This document shows positions 1-7,279 of a stretch of 10,960 nucleotides of DNA, in pieces. Under the pieces are notes generated by a model. The model did not search any database. It was not told the DNA's origin and saw nothing but the letters and a program-made list of their open reading frames with translations. A program made the translations under genes and the position numbers. Each line of letters opens with the position of its first letter. The stretch's first letter is position 1. The DNA comes from Planctomycetota bacterium. GTDB lineage: Bacteria; Planctomycetota; Phycisphaerae; WQYP01. The stretch lies in assembly GCA_021785155.1 (NCBI GenBank), contig JAJYGE010000444.1, positions 1 through 10,960 of the forward strand, in the 5' to 3' direction.

Positions 1-1451
1 CCAGAATAAATAAAATAAGTCACCGTAAGCCCCACGTCGGCCTTGAGCATCGGGAAGGTCTGGGCGACCACAAAAATCGCCGCCCAAAGGGTCAGTACGC
101 CAACGGAGGCCGCGCGGCCGCGAATCCGGGCCGGGAAAATTTCGGAAATGATAATCCACGGCATAGGTCCCATCGCCATGGAGAACGCGGCGATAAATAC
201 CAGGATGCTCAAGAGCAGGATACCAATCTGGGTGGAAGTAAAATGCGGAGCCATGATGATCGGGCGGTGCGCCAACCGGGCCATGGCCGCGAACCGCGCA
301 TTGGAAAGCGTTCCTTGAAATTGGAGCGAATCGTGAATATTAATGGCCCGCGTCTTCGGGGCGATGGCGAAAACCACACCCACGGAGGCCAGCGCCACCA
401 CTTGAATTGCTGTGCCAATTGTTAGCAGCAGTTTTCGGCCCGCGCGGTCGACGTAAGCCACGGCAATAAAAGTGAAGAGCACCAGCACCATTCCAATCAG
501 GGCCGTGGATCCGAACGCGCTGGAAGTATTCATGCCCGCCGCACCGAATACACGAGGCGCATAGTAAATAATGGAGTTGATGCCGCTGAACTGGGAGAAC
601 ACCGCCAAAAACAACGCTATCATCAGTGGAAATCGAAAAGTTTTTCGGAATAACTCCCGCAGCCGGCCTTCTTCCTGATTCGCCACATCCTTAACCGCGG
701 TAATTTCCCGGTCCGCGCGCGCCGTGCCAAAAAATCGCGTGAGGATGGTTCGGGCCTCCACCTCGCGATCATTGATGATCAGCCAGCGCGGACTTTCTTT
801 GATGGTCAGCAACAGGGCCAGGAATACGAGAGCCGGCAGCGTTTCCGAGCCCAGCATCCAGCGCCAGCCCGTGGTCTGGTTCCAGTCCATCCCGGCCAGA
901 TGGTGCCCCACATGAATATGGTGGCCAGCCTTGAGGATCAGGTAATTGACCCAATAGACCACCGCAATGCCCACGACAATGCCAAGTTGGAAAAGGGATC
1001 CAAATCGTCCGCGATGTTTTTCCGGGGAAATTTCGGCGATGTAAACCGGCGCAATCATGGATGATGCGCCAACGGCAAGACCACCAAGAATTCTGGCCAG
1101 CACCAACTCAATTATATCGCGTGGTATGGCGGAGAGAACGCCGGAGATGGCGAACAGAATGGCGCATAGGATCAGAATTTTTTTACGACCGAATCGATCC
1201 GCCAGCGTGCCGGCCATCATGGCACCGGCAATACATCCCAAATCAAGGCTCGCTATCGCGAAACCCAATTGCGTATTGTTTAAATGAAAATAGCTTTGCA
1301 GATACCCCTGAATACCAGAAGCCACTCCGGTGTCATAACCAAACAGCAACCCCGCCAAAGCGGCGGCGAACACCGCAAAGACAATCGGCCCAAGACCTGG
1401 AATGGGCGCATCGGGTTGAGCGAGAACCGTGTTTTCGGATCCAGTAGACAT
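1..1451 (-). CDS. MFS sugar porter (proton-coupled sugar symporter), 3' end cut by window edge
   Basis: Inner-membrane transporter of the major facilitator superfamily, sugar porter family (relatives XylE, GalP, GLUT). 483 residues are visible and the frame is still open at base 3, so the last membrane segment and tail are missing. Family signatures appear in order: GYDTG (38-42) in the first helix, DRFGRK (85-90), PVYIAEISPEKHRG (135-148), ESPRWL (219-224), QFSGINSIIYY (287-297) in helix 7, DRAGRK (335-340), and GPMPWIIISEIFPARIRG (428-445). The start is ATG at 1451, chosen because AAGGAG (1461-1466) lies 9 bases upstream; another ATG a few bases upstream is out of frame. The loop at about 365-405 is longer than in XylE. 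The first Gln of the usual QQ pair in helix 7 is Ser. It is the last gene in the direction of transcription within the window. The family is sure; mannose as substrate is inferred from the neighbours. Confidence 0.93.
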   Translation of the reverse strand, partial: MSTGSENTVLAQPDAPIPGLGPIVFAVFAAALAGLLFGYDTGVASGIQGYLQSYFHLNNTQLGFAIASLDLGCIAGAMMAGTLADRFGRKKILILCAILFAISGVLSAIPRDIIELVLARILGGLAVGASSMIAPVYIAEISPEKHRGRFGSLFQLGIVVGIAVVYWVNYLILKAGHHIHVGHHLAGMDWNQTTGWRWMLGSETLPALVFLALLLTIKESPRWLIINDREVEARTILTRFFGTARADREITAVKDVANQEEGRLRELFRKTFRFPLMIALFLAVFSQFSGINSIIYYAPRVFGAAGMNTSSAFGSTALIGMVLVLFTFIAVAYVDRAGRKLLLTIGTAIQVVALASVGVVFAIAPKTRAINIHDSLQFQGTLSNARFAAMARLAHRPIIMAPHFTSTQIGILLLSILVFIAAFSMAMGPMPWIIISEIFPARIRGRAASVGVLTLWAAIFVVAQTFPMLKADVGLTVTYFIYS

Positions 1452-1560
1452 AAAACATTTCTCCTTGAAACGTCAGTTCGGCAACACGACCATAGCCGTA
1501 AATGCAGACGGCAGCATGTTTGCGCGGGTTAAAAGAATCCCGGCCCATCTGGACTCCGCA

Positions 1561-1589
1561 ATTATCTGTAAAAGCATATTATTTTCCAA
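1561..1589 (-). promoter_or_regulatory. Possible sigma70-like promoter for the sugar porter gene
   Basis: In the 154-base gap between the GH92 gene and the porter gene, the minus strand reads TTGGAA (1584-1589), 17 bases, then GATAAT (1561-1566). This matches the -35 consensus at 4 of 6 positions and the -10 consensus at 5 of 6, with ideal spacing. The surrounding DNA is AT-rich compared with the genes. It would give a leader of about 100 bases before the porter ATG at 1451. Sigma-factor consensus in this organism is not known, and AT-rich gaps yield such matches by chance, so this is tentative. No terminator precedes it, so the porter may be served both by read-through and by this site. Confidence 0.33.
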
Positions 1590-1605
1590 TCAAATCAAAC
1601 CTTTT

Positions 1606-3939
1606 TTAACGGTGCGTCATAGCACCCGCGGGCGGCATCGCGGCTCGATCGGCGGCCCATTTTCTATTGGGTTTTGATCCCATCGTAAATACCACCGTCC
1701 CACCATGTAAAATAGCGCGTTGATTGATCCAAAGCTGATTAAACGGTTTGCCGTTAAGAGTGGCGGACTGAATGTAATAGTCTTTCGGGCCGTTGCCGAT
1801 GCTGCGGATGGTAAATGTTTTCCCATGCCTCAAATGCAAGGTAACGCGCCCCACCGTGGGACTGCCCATAACGTAAAACGGCTGCACCGGTGAAAAAGGA
1901 TACATCCCCATGGTGTTGAAAATGTACCAGGCCCCCATCTGCCCCTCGTCATCATCTCCCACCATGCCGGTGGTGCTGTAAACCCGCGCCATGGTTTGGC
2001 GCGCCCAATACTGGGCCTTCCAGGGCTGCCGGACATAATCATAAAAGAACGCATCGTGACTGCTGGGTTCATTATTAGGGCCATACTGGCCCATCCCCAG
2101 TATCTTGGACTCATTCTGTTCAGGAATCGGGTGGTTCCAGCCCATGTTGGCGTATGCCCCAATTTCAAAATCCGAATTGGTGGTGAAAAACGTATCCAGC
2201 CGCTTGATGGCGGCTTCACGCCCGCCGAGCAGCTGTATCAGCCCATACGGGTCTTGCATGACCATCCACTGGTAGACCCAAGCATCGTCTTCCGTAAAGG
2301 GACTGCCCCACCAAATCGGGTCGAAGTGTGGTTGCCATGAACCATTGGCCTCGCGCCCCCATGGAAATTTTACTTTCGGATCAAACACATTGCGATAATT
2401 AAATGCCAACTTGCGGAATTTCCTGTAATCCGCGGTCTTGCCCATAGCTCTGGCCATTTCCGCAATGGAATAATCATCATACGCCTCTTCCATCGTGGTG
2501 GAAGCCGATTCGATCATAACGTTGGCCGGCAGATAACCCAGTCGCAAATAATCTTTGAGATGCGGAATCCCGTAGCCCGAACTGGGCGGCTCAACCGTGC
2601 CGTCCTTGTGTATGGCGGCATACGCCAATGACGGGCTAAAGCCGTGAATGCCCTGCAGGTAAGCCTCGGCAATAACCGCATCGGCATCGGTTCCGACCAT
2701 GCAATTCCAATAACCGGGATTTGGCCATTCGGGCAGCCAGCCGCCTTCTTTGTAAAACCGCAGGAAGCCGCGGATGATGCGGCCATCCTCATGGCGATAC
2801 ACCAATGTCATCAGCGGAAATGCGCAACGATACACATCCCAAAAGCCAGTGCCGGTATAAAACCGTCCGGGATATACTTTACCATTGGTGGGATTGTAGT
2901 GAACGCGTTGATTCCGACTGTTGATTTCATAAAAGCTGTGCGGATACAACAACACCCAATAGAGAGATGTATAGAAAATCTCCCGTTGACTCGCTGTCGC
3001 CCCGCCAATGTCTATTTTTCCAAGCTGCCGATTCCATATCGCCTTGGCCTGGCCGGCTACGGTTTTGACGCTCCACCCGGGAATTTCGCGGCCCAGGCTG
3101 ATTTCGGCCTGCCGCACGCTGATAAAGCTGGTTCCCACACGCATGCGCAGCGTTCGCGCTGTGGTGGTGTTGAAGGTTAGCACCGCGCCGAGGCGTTTGC
3201 CACTGGCTCCAAAGAGTGTCGCTGAAGAAGGCGTACTGCTGAACTCAACGACAAACCGGCACGCAAAATTCTTTGGAACCTCGCCAAAATTCCGCCGGAC
3301 ATGGCCAATGATTACCAGGTGATGGTCCAATCGCCCGATCTTCACCATCGCGTCTTTGGCCGATACAACAATTCGCGCCAACTTGGTTTTGGGAAAGGTG
3401 AATTTGAAAATGGCGCAGCGTTTGGTGGGGGCCAGTTCCGCCCAAGTATCATAACGCGGCAAATACACACGGTAGCGGTAAGGATGGGCAAATTCCCTTT
3501 TATGGCTGAATGGCGAGGCCCATTTAACCGGATGGGTTTGTACCGGCCCCACTTCCGGCATGATGTTAAATTGGCCGTAATCCCCGGCCCACGGATGGGC
3601 CTCATGCGTACAACGAAAGCCCTGAAAGGTTGGATCAAGATTATTGTAAAACCAATATCCAGTGTGGGTTTGCGGTGCCCAGATGGCCATGGGCCGGGGC
3701 AGCGCGATTTCCGGGTACATATCCCCAACCGAATGCAGGCCAGGCTGCATCGGCGCATGGCCGGGGAGATTCTTGCCATGCGCGAACCGATCCATGCCGG
3801 CCCCCCAACGCGGATTGACATAATGCACGGGATTTTGCGCAGCTGCGGTGACTGCGAATCCGAAAACAATCATGCCCCATGCGAACAGCCATGAATTTAA
3901 CGGTTTCTTGACAACGGTCTCAACTCTGTGAACACACAT
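1606..3939 (-). CDS. Secreted GH92 alpha-mannosidase
   Basis: Exo-acting alpha-mannosidase of glycoside hydrolase family 92, which removes mannose from the non-reducing ends of alpha-mannosides using a calcium ion and an inverting mechanism. The protein has 777 residues from the ATG at 3939, chosen because GAGG (3946-3949) sits 6 bases upstream; the frame also extends to a TTG at 3972 that lacks such a site. Residues 11-34 form a signal peptide (KK, hydrophobic stretch, TAAA before Gln35), so it acts in the periplasm or outside. The N-terminal beta-sandwich domain begins near HYVNPRWGAG and includes GDYGQFNIMPEVG. The C-terminal helical barrel shows FWDVYRCAFPLMTLV (366-380), EGGWLPEWP (398-406), MVGTDADAVIAEAY, a TMEEAYDDY segment, FTEDDAW, NEPSSHD (about 623-629), GDDDEGQMGAWY (about 661-672) and the terminal GSKPNRKWA. 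The acidic residues of the last motifs are the family's catalytic and calcium-site region. Many relatives read NEPSHH where this has NEPSSH. Linkage preference cannot be read from sequence. Confidence 0.95.
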   Translation of the reverse strand: MCVHRVETVVKKPLNSWLFAWGMIVFGFAVTAAAQNPVHYVNPRWGAGMDRFAHGKNLPGHAPMQPGLHSVGDMYPEIALPRPMAIWAPQTHTGYWFYNNLDPTFQGFRCTHEAHPWAGDYGQFNIMPEVGPVQTHPVKWASPFSHKREFAHPYRYRVYLPRYDTWAELAPTKRCAIFKFTFPKTKLARIVVSAKDAMVKIGRLDHHLVIIGHVRRNFGEVPKNFACRFVVEFSSTPSSATLFGASGKRLGAVLTFNTTTARTLRMRVGTSFISVRQAEISLGREIPGWSVKTVAGQAKAIWNRQLGKIDIGGATASQREIFYTSLYWVLLYPHSFYEINSRNQRVHYNPTNGKVYPGRFYTGTGFWDVYRCAFPLMTLVYRHEDGRIIRGFLRFYKEGGWLPEWPNPGYWNCMVGTDADAVIAEAYLQGIHGFSPSLAYAAIHKDGTVEPPSSGYGIPHLKDYLRLGYLPANVMIESASTTMEEAYDDYSIAEMARAMGKTADYRKFRKLAFNYRNVFDPKVKFPWGREANGSWQPHFDPIWWGSPFTEDDAWVYQWMVMQDPYGLIQLLGGREAAIKRLDTFFTTNSDFEIGAYANMGWNHPIPEQNESKILGMGQYGPNNEPSSHDAFFYDYVRQPWKAQYWARQTMARVYSTTGMVGDDDEGQMGAWYIFNTMGMYPFSPVQPFYVMGSPTVGRVTLHLRHGKTFTIRSIGNGPKDYYIQSATLNGKPFNQLWINQRAILHGGTVVFTMGSKPNRKWAADRAAMPPAGAMTHR

Positions 3940-4019
3940 TTTTAGCCTCGATATAGTCCGTCGTGTGCGCAATACATGTCCTCGAAACTGTATGCCCTTT
4001 ACGGGACGACCAACCTATC

Positions 4020-5216
4020 CTACCAGCACAAGGCAGGGTGACCCTGCATGGCGCTGTTCATCATCTCCCGTAAAAAAACGCCATCCATGTCGACACTTAC
4101 AGATTTTCCATTCTTTGATCGCAGCAGCACGCTATGGCAATCCGCGCTCGCGACAATGTCCGCGACCTGATCAAATCCCACTGGAATTTGCGCTACGCCA
4201 AAAGCATAGAGGACACTATAGGGCCGATCCGGATGTAGTTCGAACGACGTAGCTATCCCCCGCGACGAAAGTGGATTTCGGCGGGCCGACTCCGCCAGAC
4301 CCAGGTGAAAATAACTGCAAACCTCCTCAATACCCATGACATTGACGTGCCGACCATTCCACGGCGCATAATACCGTCCGCCATTGGACAGCCAAAGTAT
4401 CGTCTGCGGCAGTTGCCTTGGATTTTTCAGGGCAAACCATACATACCGCTGCCGTGGAAATGTCACCGCGGACCACGCCAGCGGCAGTGTGGCATCCGCC
4501 GCCAGAAGTACCAAGTCTTCAAAACCACGACGCGCCGGGTACCGGCTTACGTCCGTCATCCGTCCGGTTATCATCGGCACGCGGTCAAGTCGATCAAAAC
4601 AGGCACCGGCTTCAAGAATGGAATAACCTTTGTTTTCCGGGCGCTCAAGCGGTTCGGTAAGGACTTGGCCATACCTGAAGCGACTGGTGGAAATGATGCC
4701 GCTTCCTTCCTGTTCGGGGAAACGGAGCATGGCGTGATGGCCATAACTCATGCGTCCACGCATACCGTTAATAATGTGTTTCTGATAAACCACCGTCTGA
4801 CCGTCAATAAGCGTAATAAATTTTTCCACATGCCCCGTGCGGATTCGAGTGGACAGCCGCAGGTGAATTGTCCGCCGACCATTGTCACCGGTCATGCCGG
4901 CATAACGCCACCGGGCGTTCGCTGTCTCACCGTGGACGGGGTGTCGCTCGCCACGGTAGGACCTCTGATTTCCTCCGAAGGGGAGACAGAAGAAATCGCC
5001 CCGCAGCACGCGCAGCACCGCCGGGAGGCCAAATGGATGGCGTTCGGTCGCCCACGGCGCAACGGAGAATGGCTCAATATTGCGTCCGCGGAGCCGGAAG
5101 GTCACCGGGCCGAGGTGACCGCCAAGCTGTGTCACATAGGCATCAACGTTACCGTTGGAAATACGCCATGCAGACTGCCCCAAGCTGGTCACGAGCGACG
5201 ATTTTGTTTTGATCAT
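4020..5216 (-). CDS. Divergent galactose-mutarotase-like (aldose 1-epimerase fold) protein
   Basis: A 398-residue soluble protein without signal peptide or membrane segment, so probably cytoplasmic. I recognise it only as a likely member of the galactose-mutarotase-like fold. Features resembling aldose 1-epimerases are the early GGHLGPVTF stretch, PVHGETANARW (about 93-103, like the family's HG...W motif), YGHHAMLRFPE (about 159-169, where epimerases place a second His) and a late acidic pair in MGIEEVCSYFHLG (about 294-306), which could stand for the catalytic Glu. These matches are loose and unaligned. Start choice: the ATG at 5216 has GGAG 6 bases upstream; the in-frame ATG at 5228 adds four residues and has a weaker site. 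It sits between the isomerase-like gene and the GH92 gene, with gaps of 109 and 80 bases. A role in interconverting anomers of the released sugar, or in binding it, fits the context but is inference. Confidence 0.68.
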   Translation of the reverse strand: MIKTKSSLVTSLGQSAWRISNGNVDAYVTQLGGHLGPVTFRLRGRNIEPFSVAPWATERHPFGLPAVLRVLRGDFFCLPFGGNQRSYRGERHPVHGETANARWRYAGMTGDNGRRTIHLRLSTRIRTGHVEKFITLIDGQTVVYQKHIINGMRGRMSYGHHAMLRFPEQEGSGIISTSRFRYGQVLTEPLERPENKGYSILEAGACFDRLDRVPMITGRMTDVSRYPARRGFEDLVLLAADATLPLAWSAVTFPRQRYVWFALKNPRQLPQTILWLSNGGRYYAPWNGRHVNVMGIEEVCSYFHLGLAESARRNPLSSRGIATSFELHPDRPYSVLYAFGVAQIPVGFDQVADIVASADCHSVLLRSKNGKSVSVDMDGVFLREMMNSAMQGHPALCW

Positions 5217-5325
5217 GACAGGCTCCATTTATTTCATCCCGATTCCACCCTATCCAACACCAGTGGATTCAAATCCATAAACCTTTTTTGGCTCTGCGGC
5301 GAGCCGATGTCGGCATGGGCAATCT

Positions 5326-7164
5326 TCATGCCTTTTTCAAACGAATCATCACCACGGTGCATGGCGAGCCGTCCGGACTGATAAACTCGTAATCGCCGAA
5401 GCCCGCGGGAATCAGGCAAGCCTGCAAAAAATCCAGCGATGTTTGCCGCGCCGGATCGTTCCTGGAACGAATGATTACCGACTTACCCACGGTAAGCGTG
5501 GGGATTTGCAGAAAGCGTCCCTCGGTGCTGTGCGCCATGGGCTTGGTGAAAACGAATCGCTCGATTTCGAATGGCATTTCCTGGACCGTCGTGTAGCGAT
5601 CCATACGGGTATCACCATCGCCCCGCACAACTACGGGCCGTGCCCGCAGGTGTTCCTGCACATATTTTTCCCGTCGCCACTTGTTGTTGCGAAAAGAATG
5701 TTCCAGATGCATTTTCATAGGTGGTGCGGTCATGCTTTTGGCCTTGTCATCCCATGTACATCGGGCGAAATCATAGGTAAAAAAAGAATATTCCGTTCCG
5801 GCGACACTGGGACCGGTGTCCATCTCCAGAATCATCTGATAGCCCCCATGTCCGTGCTCCGTGCCGGGTGGTATCAGGAACAGATCGCCCACATTGGTCG
5901 GCCAGCGGCATACGAACTTTTGCCAGTCGAAAACCTTACGGTTGTTGGAATCGCGACAGAGCCGTTCATACTCCTCCAGATTGGCACTTTCCTTAAACCC
6001 CATCATCGTACCGGCATCTTCGTATGCTTCCACGATGTAATAAGTTTCGTAACGTCCAAGCGGTTCATTAAAATTTCGTTTCACGTAGTCCGTGTCCGGA
6101 TGATTGTGAATGGGCATGCTGGCCCGCTCATAAGGCACGCGTTCTTTGAAATAACCGTCGTCCAGCCACACCTGTAACGGCAAGAGATCCGGATATGTCT
6201 TATGAACGTATTGCCCGACCATTTGAATGGGGCGCTGCATGATGTTCTGACAGGGTATGTTCAAGACCGCATCAGCGCCGACATCAATCAAAATGCTCAA
6301 CTCAATGCCGGCCAGTTCGTTCCAGGCCATATTTTCCAATCCAGGAATCTCGTCGTAAATATCCTTGAATCGATACGACCCCCACGGGCCGGGCTGGGTG
6401 ATCTTGACCTGTTTGATCGGCCCTTTGACCAGCTCATCAATCATGACGTTGTAACCGGCCGCCGGCATCAGTTTGGGATTTTTCGGCTCCACCGCATCAA
6501 TGTAGTAATCCATCCGCGCAAAGACTTTCTTCTTCTGCCGCAGCAAGAGATAGAAATCGCAGTAGTAATATTGTTTCCAATGATAATCGGCGGCCGGCTG
6601 GTTACTTCCAAATGGAACCAGTTTGTTTTCCCACATCTGCCATAGCAGTGGCTGCATCGTAAAATCCGCGTAGAACCGCAGTCCGTAAAGGTCCGCAATT
6701 TCTGAATTGGCGGCTCCGGGCCCCATGACAATCAGCAAATCGTCCTGACCGGACGACCGATCCTCCAAAAGAGATTTCAACTCGGCAATCTTCCCGGGAT
6801 CGAGAATATCCTCCAATACACCGGAAACATTTACTCGGCCAAAGGATGGATCATCCGTTACATAAGGCCGACGATAATCCTCGATTTTTTCCGGGGAAAG
6901 AAACATGTTCGCCGTGGAAACAATTTGCAGCGCCAGCCCCTTGGTCTTCGCAATTTCTTGCAGCGCAGCGTTCAGTTGCGCCCAATCCACACCATACCAG
7001 CCATCAATGGCCGCTGTGGCTGATCGGCCCATCTTTTTATTCTCCTGCAACAGCGCCAGTATGCGCTGCGGAACGTTTGGCATTCCGCAAACAATCTCCT
7101 CCCGAACCGAAGTCGCTATCGCAACATGATTGACGGCGTTCTTACGATATTCGTAAAGTGGCAT
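5326..7164 (-). CDS. Type I mannose-6-phosphate isomerase-like cupin protein with a long N-terminal domain
   Basis: A 612-residue protein, far longer than the usual 300-400 residues of mannose-6-phosphate isomerases. The cupin part spans about 325-612. It shows a metal site of the type I isomerase pattern: IHNHPD (352-357, two His), GRYETYYIVE (370-379, Glu373) and IPPGTEHGHG (431-440, His437). The C-terminal part, with LIPAGFGDYEF near 584-594, looks like the family's second beta domain. Such enzymes convert mannose 6-phosphate to fructose 6-phosphate with zinc. Residues 46-180 (AIDGWYGVDW, a TDDPSFG segment, LLIVMGPGAANSEIADLYG) recall nucleoside or sugar kinase-like proteins, but no Walker A P-loop is visible, so kinase activity is not supported. 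Residues 180-325 are unassigned. There is no signal peptide, so it is probably cytoplasmic. The ATG at 7164 has AGGAA 6 bases upstream. The cupin call is good; the exact substrate is inferred from the neighbouring mannosidases. Confidence 0.8.
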   Translation of the reverse strand: MPLYEYRKNAVNHVAIATSVREEIVCGMPNVPQRILALLQENKKMGRSATAAIDGWYGVDWAQLNAALQEIAKTKGLALQIVSTANMFLSPEKIEDYRRPYVTDDPSFGRVNVSGVLEDILDPGKIAELKSLLEDRSSGQDDLLIVMGPGAANSEIADLYGLRFYADFTMQPLLWQMWENKLVPFGSNQPAADYHWKQYYYCDFYLLLRQKKKVFARMDYYIDAVEPKNPKLMPAAGYNVMIDELVKGPIKQVKITQPGPWGSYRFKDIYDEIPGLENMAWNELAGIELSILIDVGADAVLNIPCQNIMQRPIQMVGQYVHKTYPDLLPLQVWLDDGYFKERVPYERASMPIHNHPDTDYVKRNFNEPLGRYETYYIVEAYEDAGTMMGFKESANLEEYERLCRDSNNRKVFDWQKFVCRWPTNVGDLFLIPPGTEHGHGGYQMILEMDTGPSVAGTEYSFFTYDFARCTWDDKAKSMTAPPMKMHLEHSFRNNKWRREKYVQEHLRARPVVVRGDGDTRMDRYTTVQEMPFEIERFVFTKPMAHSTEGRFLQIPTLTVGKSVIIRSRNDPARQTSLDFLQACLIPAGFGDYEFISPDGSPCTVVMIRLKKA

Positions 7165-7271
7165 GAATACTTCCTATTCCAGATTGCAGACCATGATTCG
7201 CCCGGACCGGCAGGTGGCCGGAACAGTTGAGCGAATTGCTCATTGACGTATACCAACACCAGTTCATGCAT
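7116..7271 (-). CDS. Doubtful 51-codon open frame overlapping the isomerase-like gene start
   Basis: The frame starts at an ATG only 8 bases after the stop codon of the GH38 gene, with AGGAA (7276-7280) 4 bases upstream, and ends at TAG 7116-7118 inside the next gene. It begins MHELVLVYVNEQF and shows no family resemblance that I can name. A second ATG at 7267 opens a different frame of 41 codons over the same bases, and two small hairpins lie inside. The overlap of 49 bases with the isomerase-like gene, and the existence of two competing frames, argue against a real gene. It might be a short coupling peptide, a remnant or chance. Confidence 0.15.
   Translation of the reverse strand: MHELVLVYVNEQFAQLFRPPAGPGESWSAIWNRKYSCHFTNIVRTPSIMLR
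7207..7242. repeat. Two adjacent short inverted repeats between the GH38 and isomerase-like genes
   Basis: The first repeat pairs CCGGC (7207-7211) with GCCGG (7217-7221) around a 5-base loop. The second pairs TGAGC (7228-7232) with GCTCA (7238-7242) around a 5-base centre. They lie in the 115-base gap upstream of the isomerase-like gene. Neither is followed by a T run on the minus strand, so they do not look like a rho-independent terminator. They could be a messenger-processing or stabilising structure, or an operator in the case of the second one. Arms this short can arise by chance. Confidence 0.3.
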
Positions 7272-7279
7272 TGATTTCC

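Noticed and set aside
3937..3972. Extended GH92 start at the TTG (3972) giving 11 extra residues.
   Set aside because: The ATG at 3939 has a well-spaced GAGG and places the signal peptide close to the N-terminus; the TTG has neither advantage.
3940..4019. An 11-codon minus-strand mini-frame before the GH92 start, considered as a leader peptide.
   Set aside because: It has no run of regulatory codons, no attenuator hairpin with a T run follows, and the gap is only 80 bases.
5264..5277. Near-palindrome with 6-base arms (TGGATT and AATCCA) upstream of the mutarotase-like gene, resembling an operator.
   Set aside because: It is a single copy with no adjacent promoter boxes and no regulator in the window to pair it with. 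A match of this size is not unusual by chance.
5280..5306. Hairpin GGCTC / GAGCC next to a run of six T on the plus strand, in the gap after the isomerase-like gene.
   Set aside because: On the transcribed minus strand the stem is followed by a run of A, not T, so it is not a terminator for these genes. On the plus strand the T run comes before the stem, and there is no plus-strand gene to end.
5234..5329. A 31-codon minus-strand frame whose ATG overlaps the stop of the isomerase-like gene (ATGA), ending just before the mutarotase-like gene.
   Set aside because: There is no usable ribosome site at the right distance, no recognisable sequence, and short frames like this are expected by chance in a gap of this size.
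4305..5381. A 358-codon open frame on the plus strand opposite the mutarotase-like gene.
   Set aside because: The minus-strand protein has coherent sequence and a ribosome site. The plus-strand product is rich in Arg, Pro and His in a pattern typical of a reverse-strand shadow and shows no domain.
5443..6645. Plus-strand frames of 244 and 147 codons opposite the isomerase-like gene.
   Set aside because: They mirror a well-supported cupin gene and show no recognisable motifs or ribosome sites.
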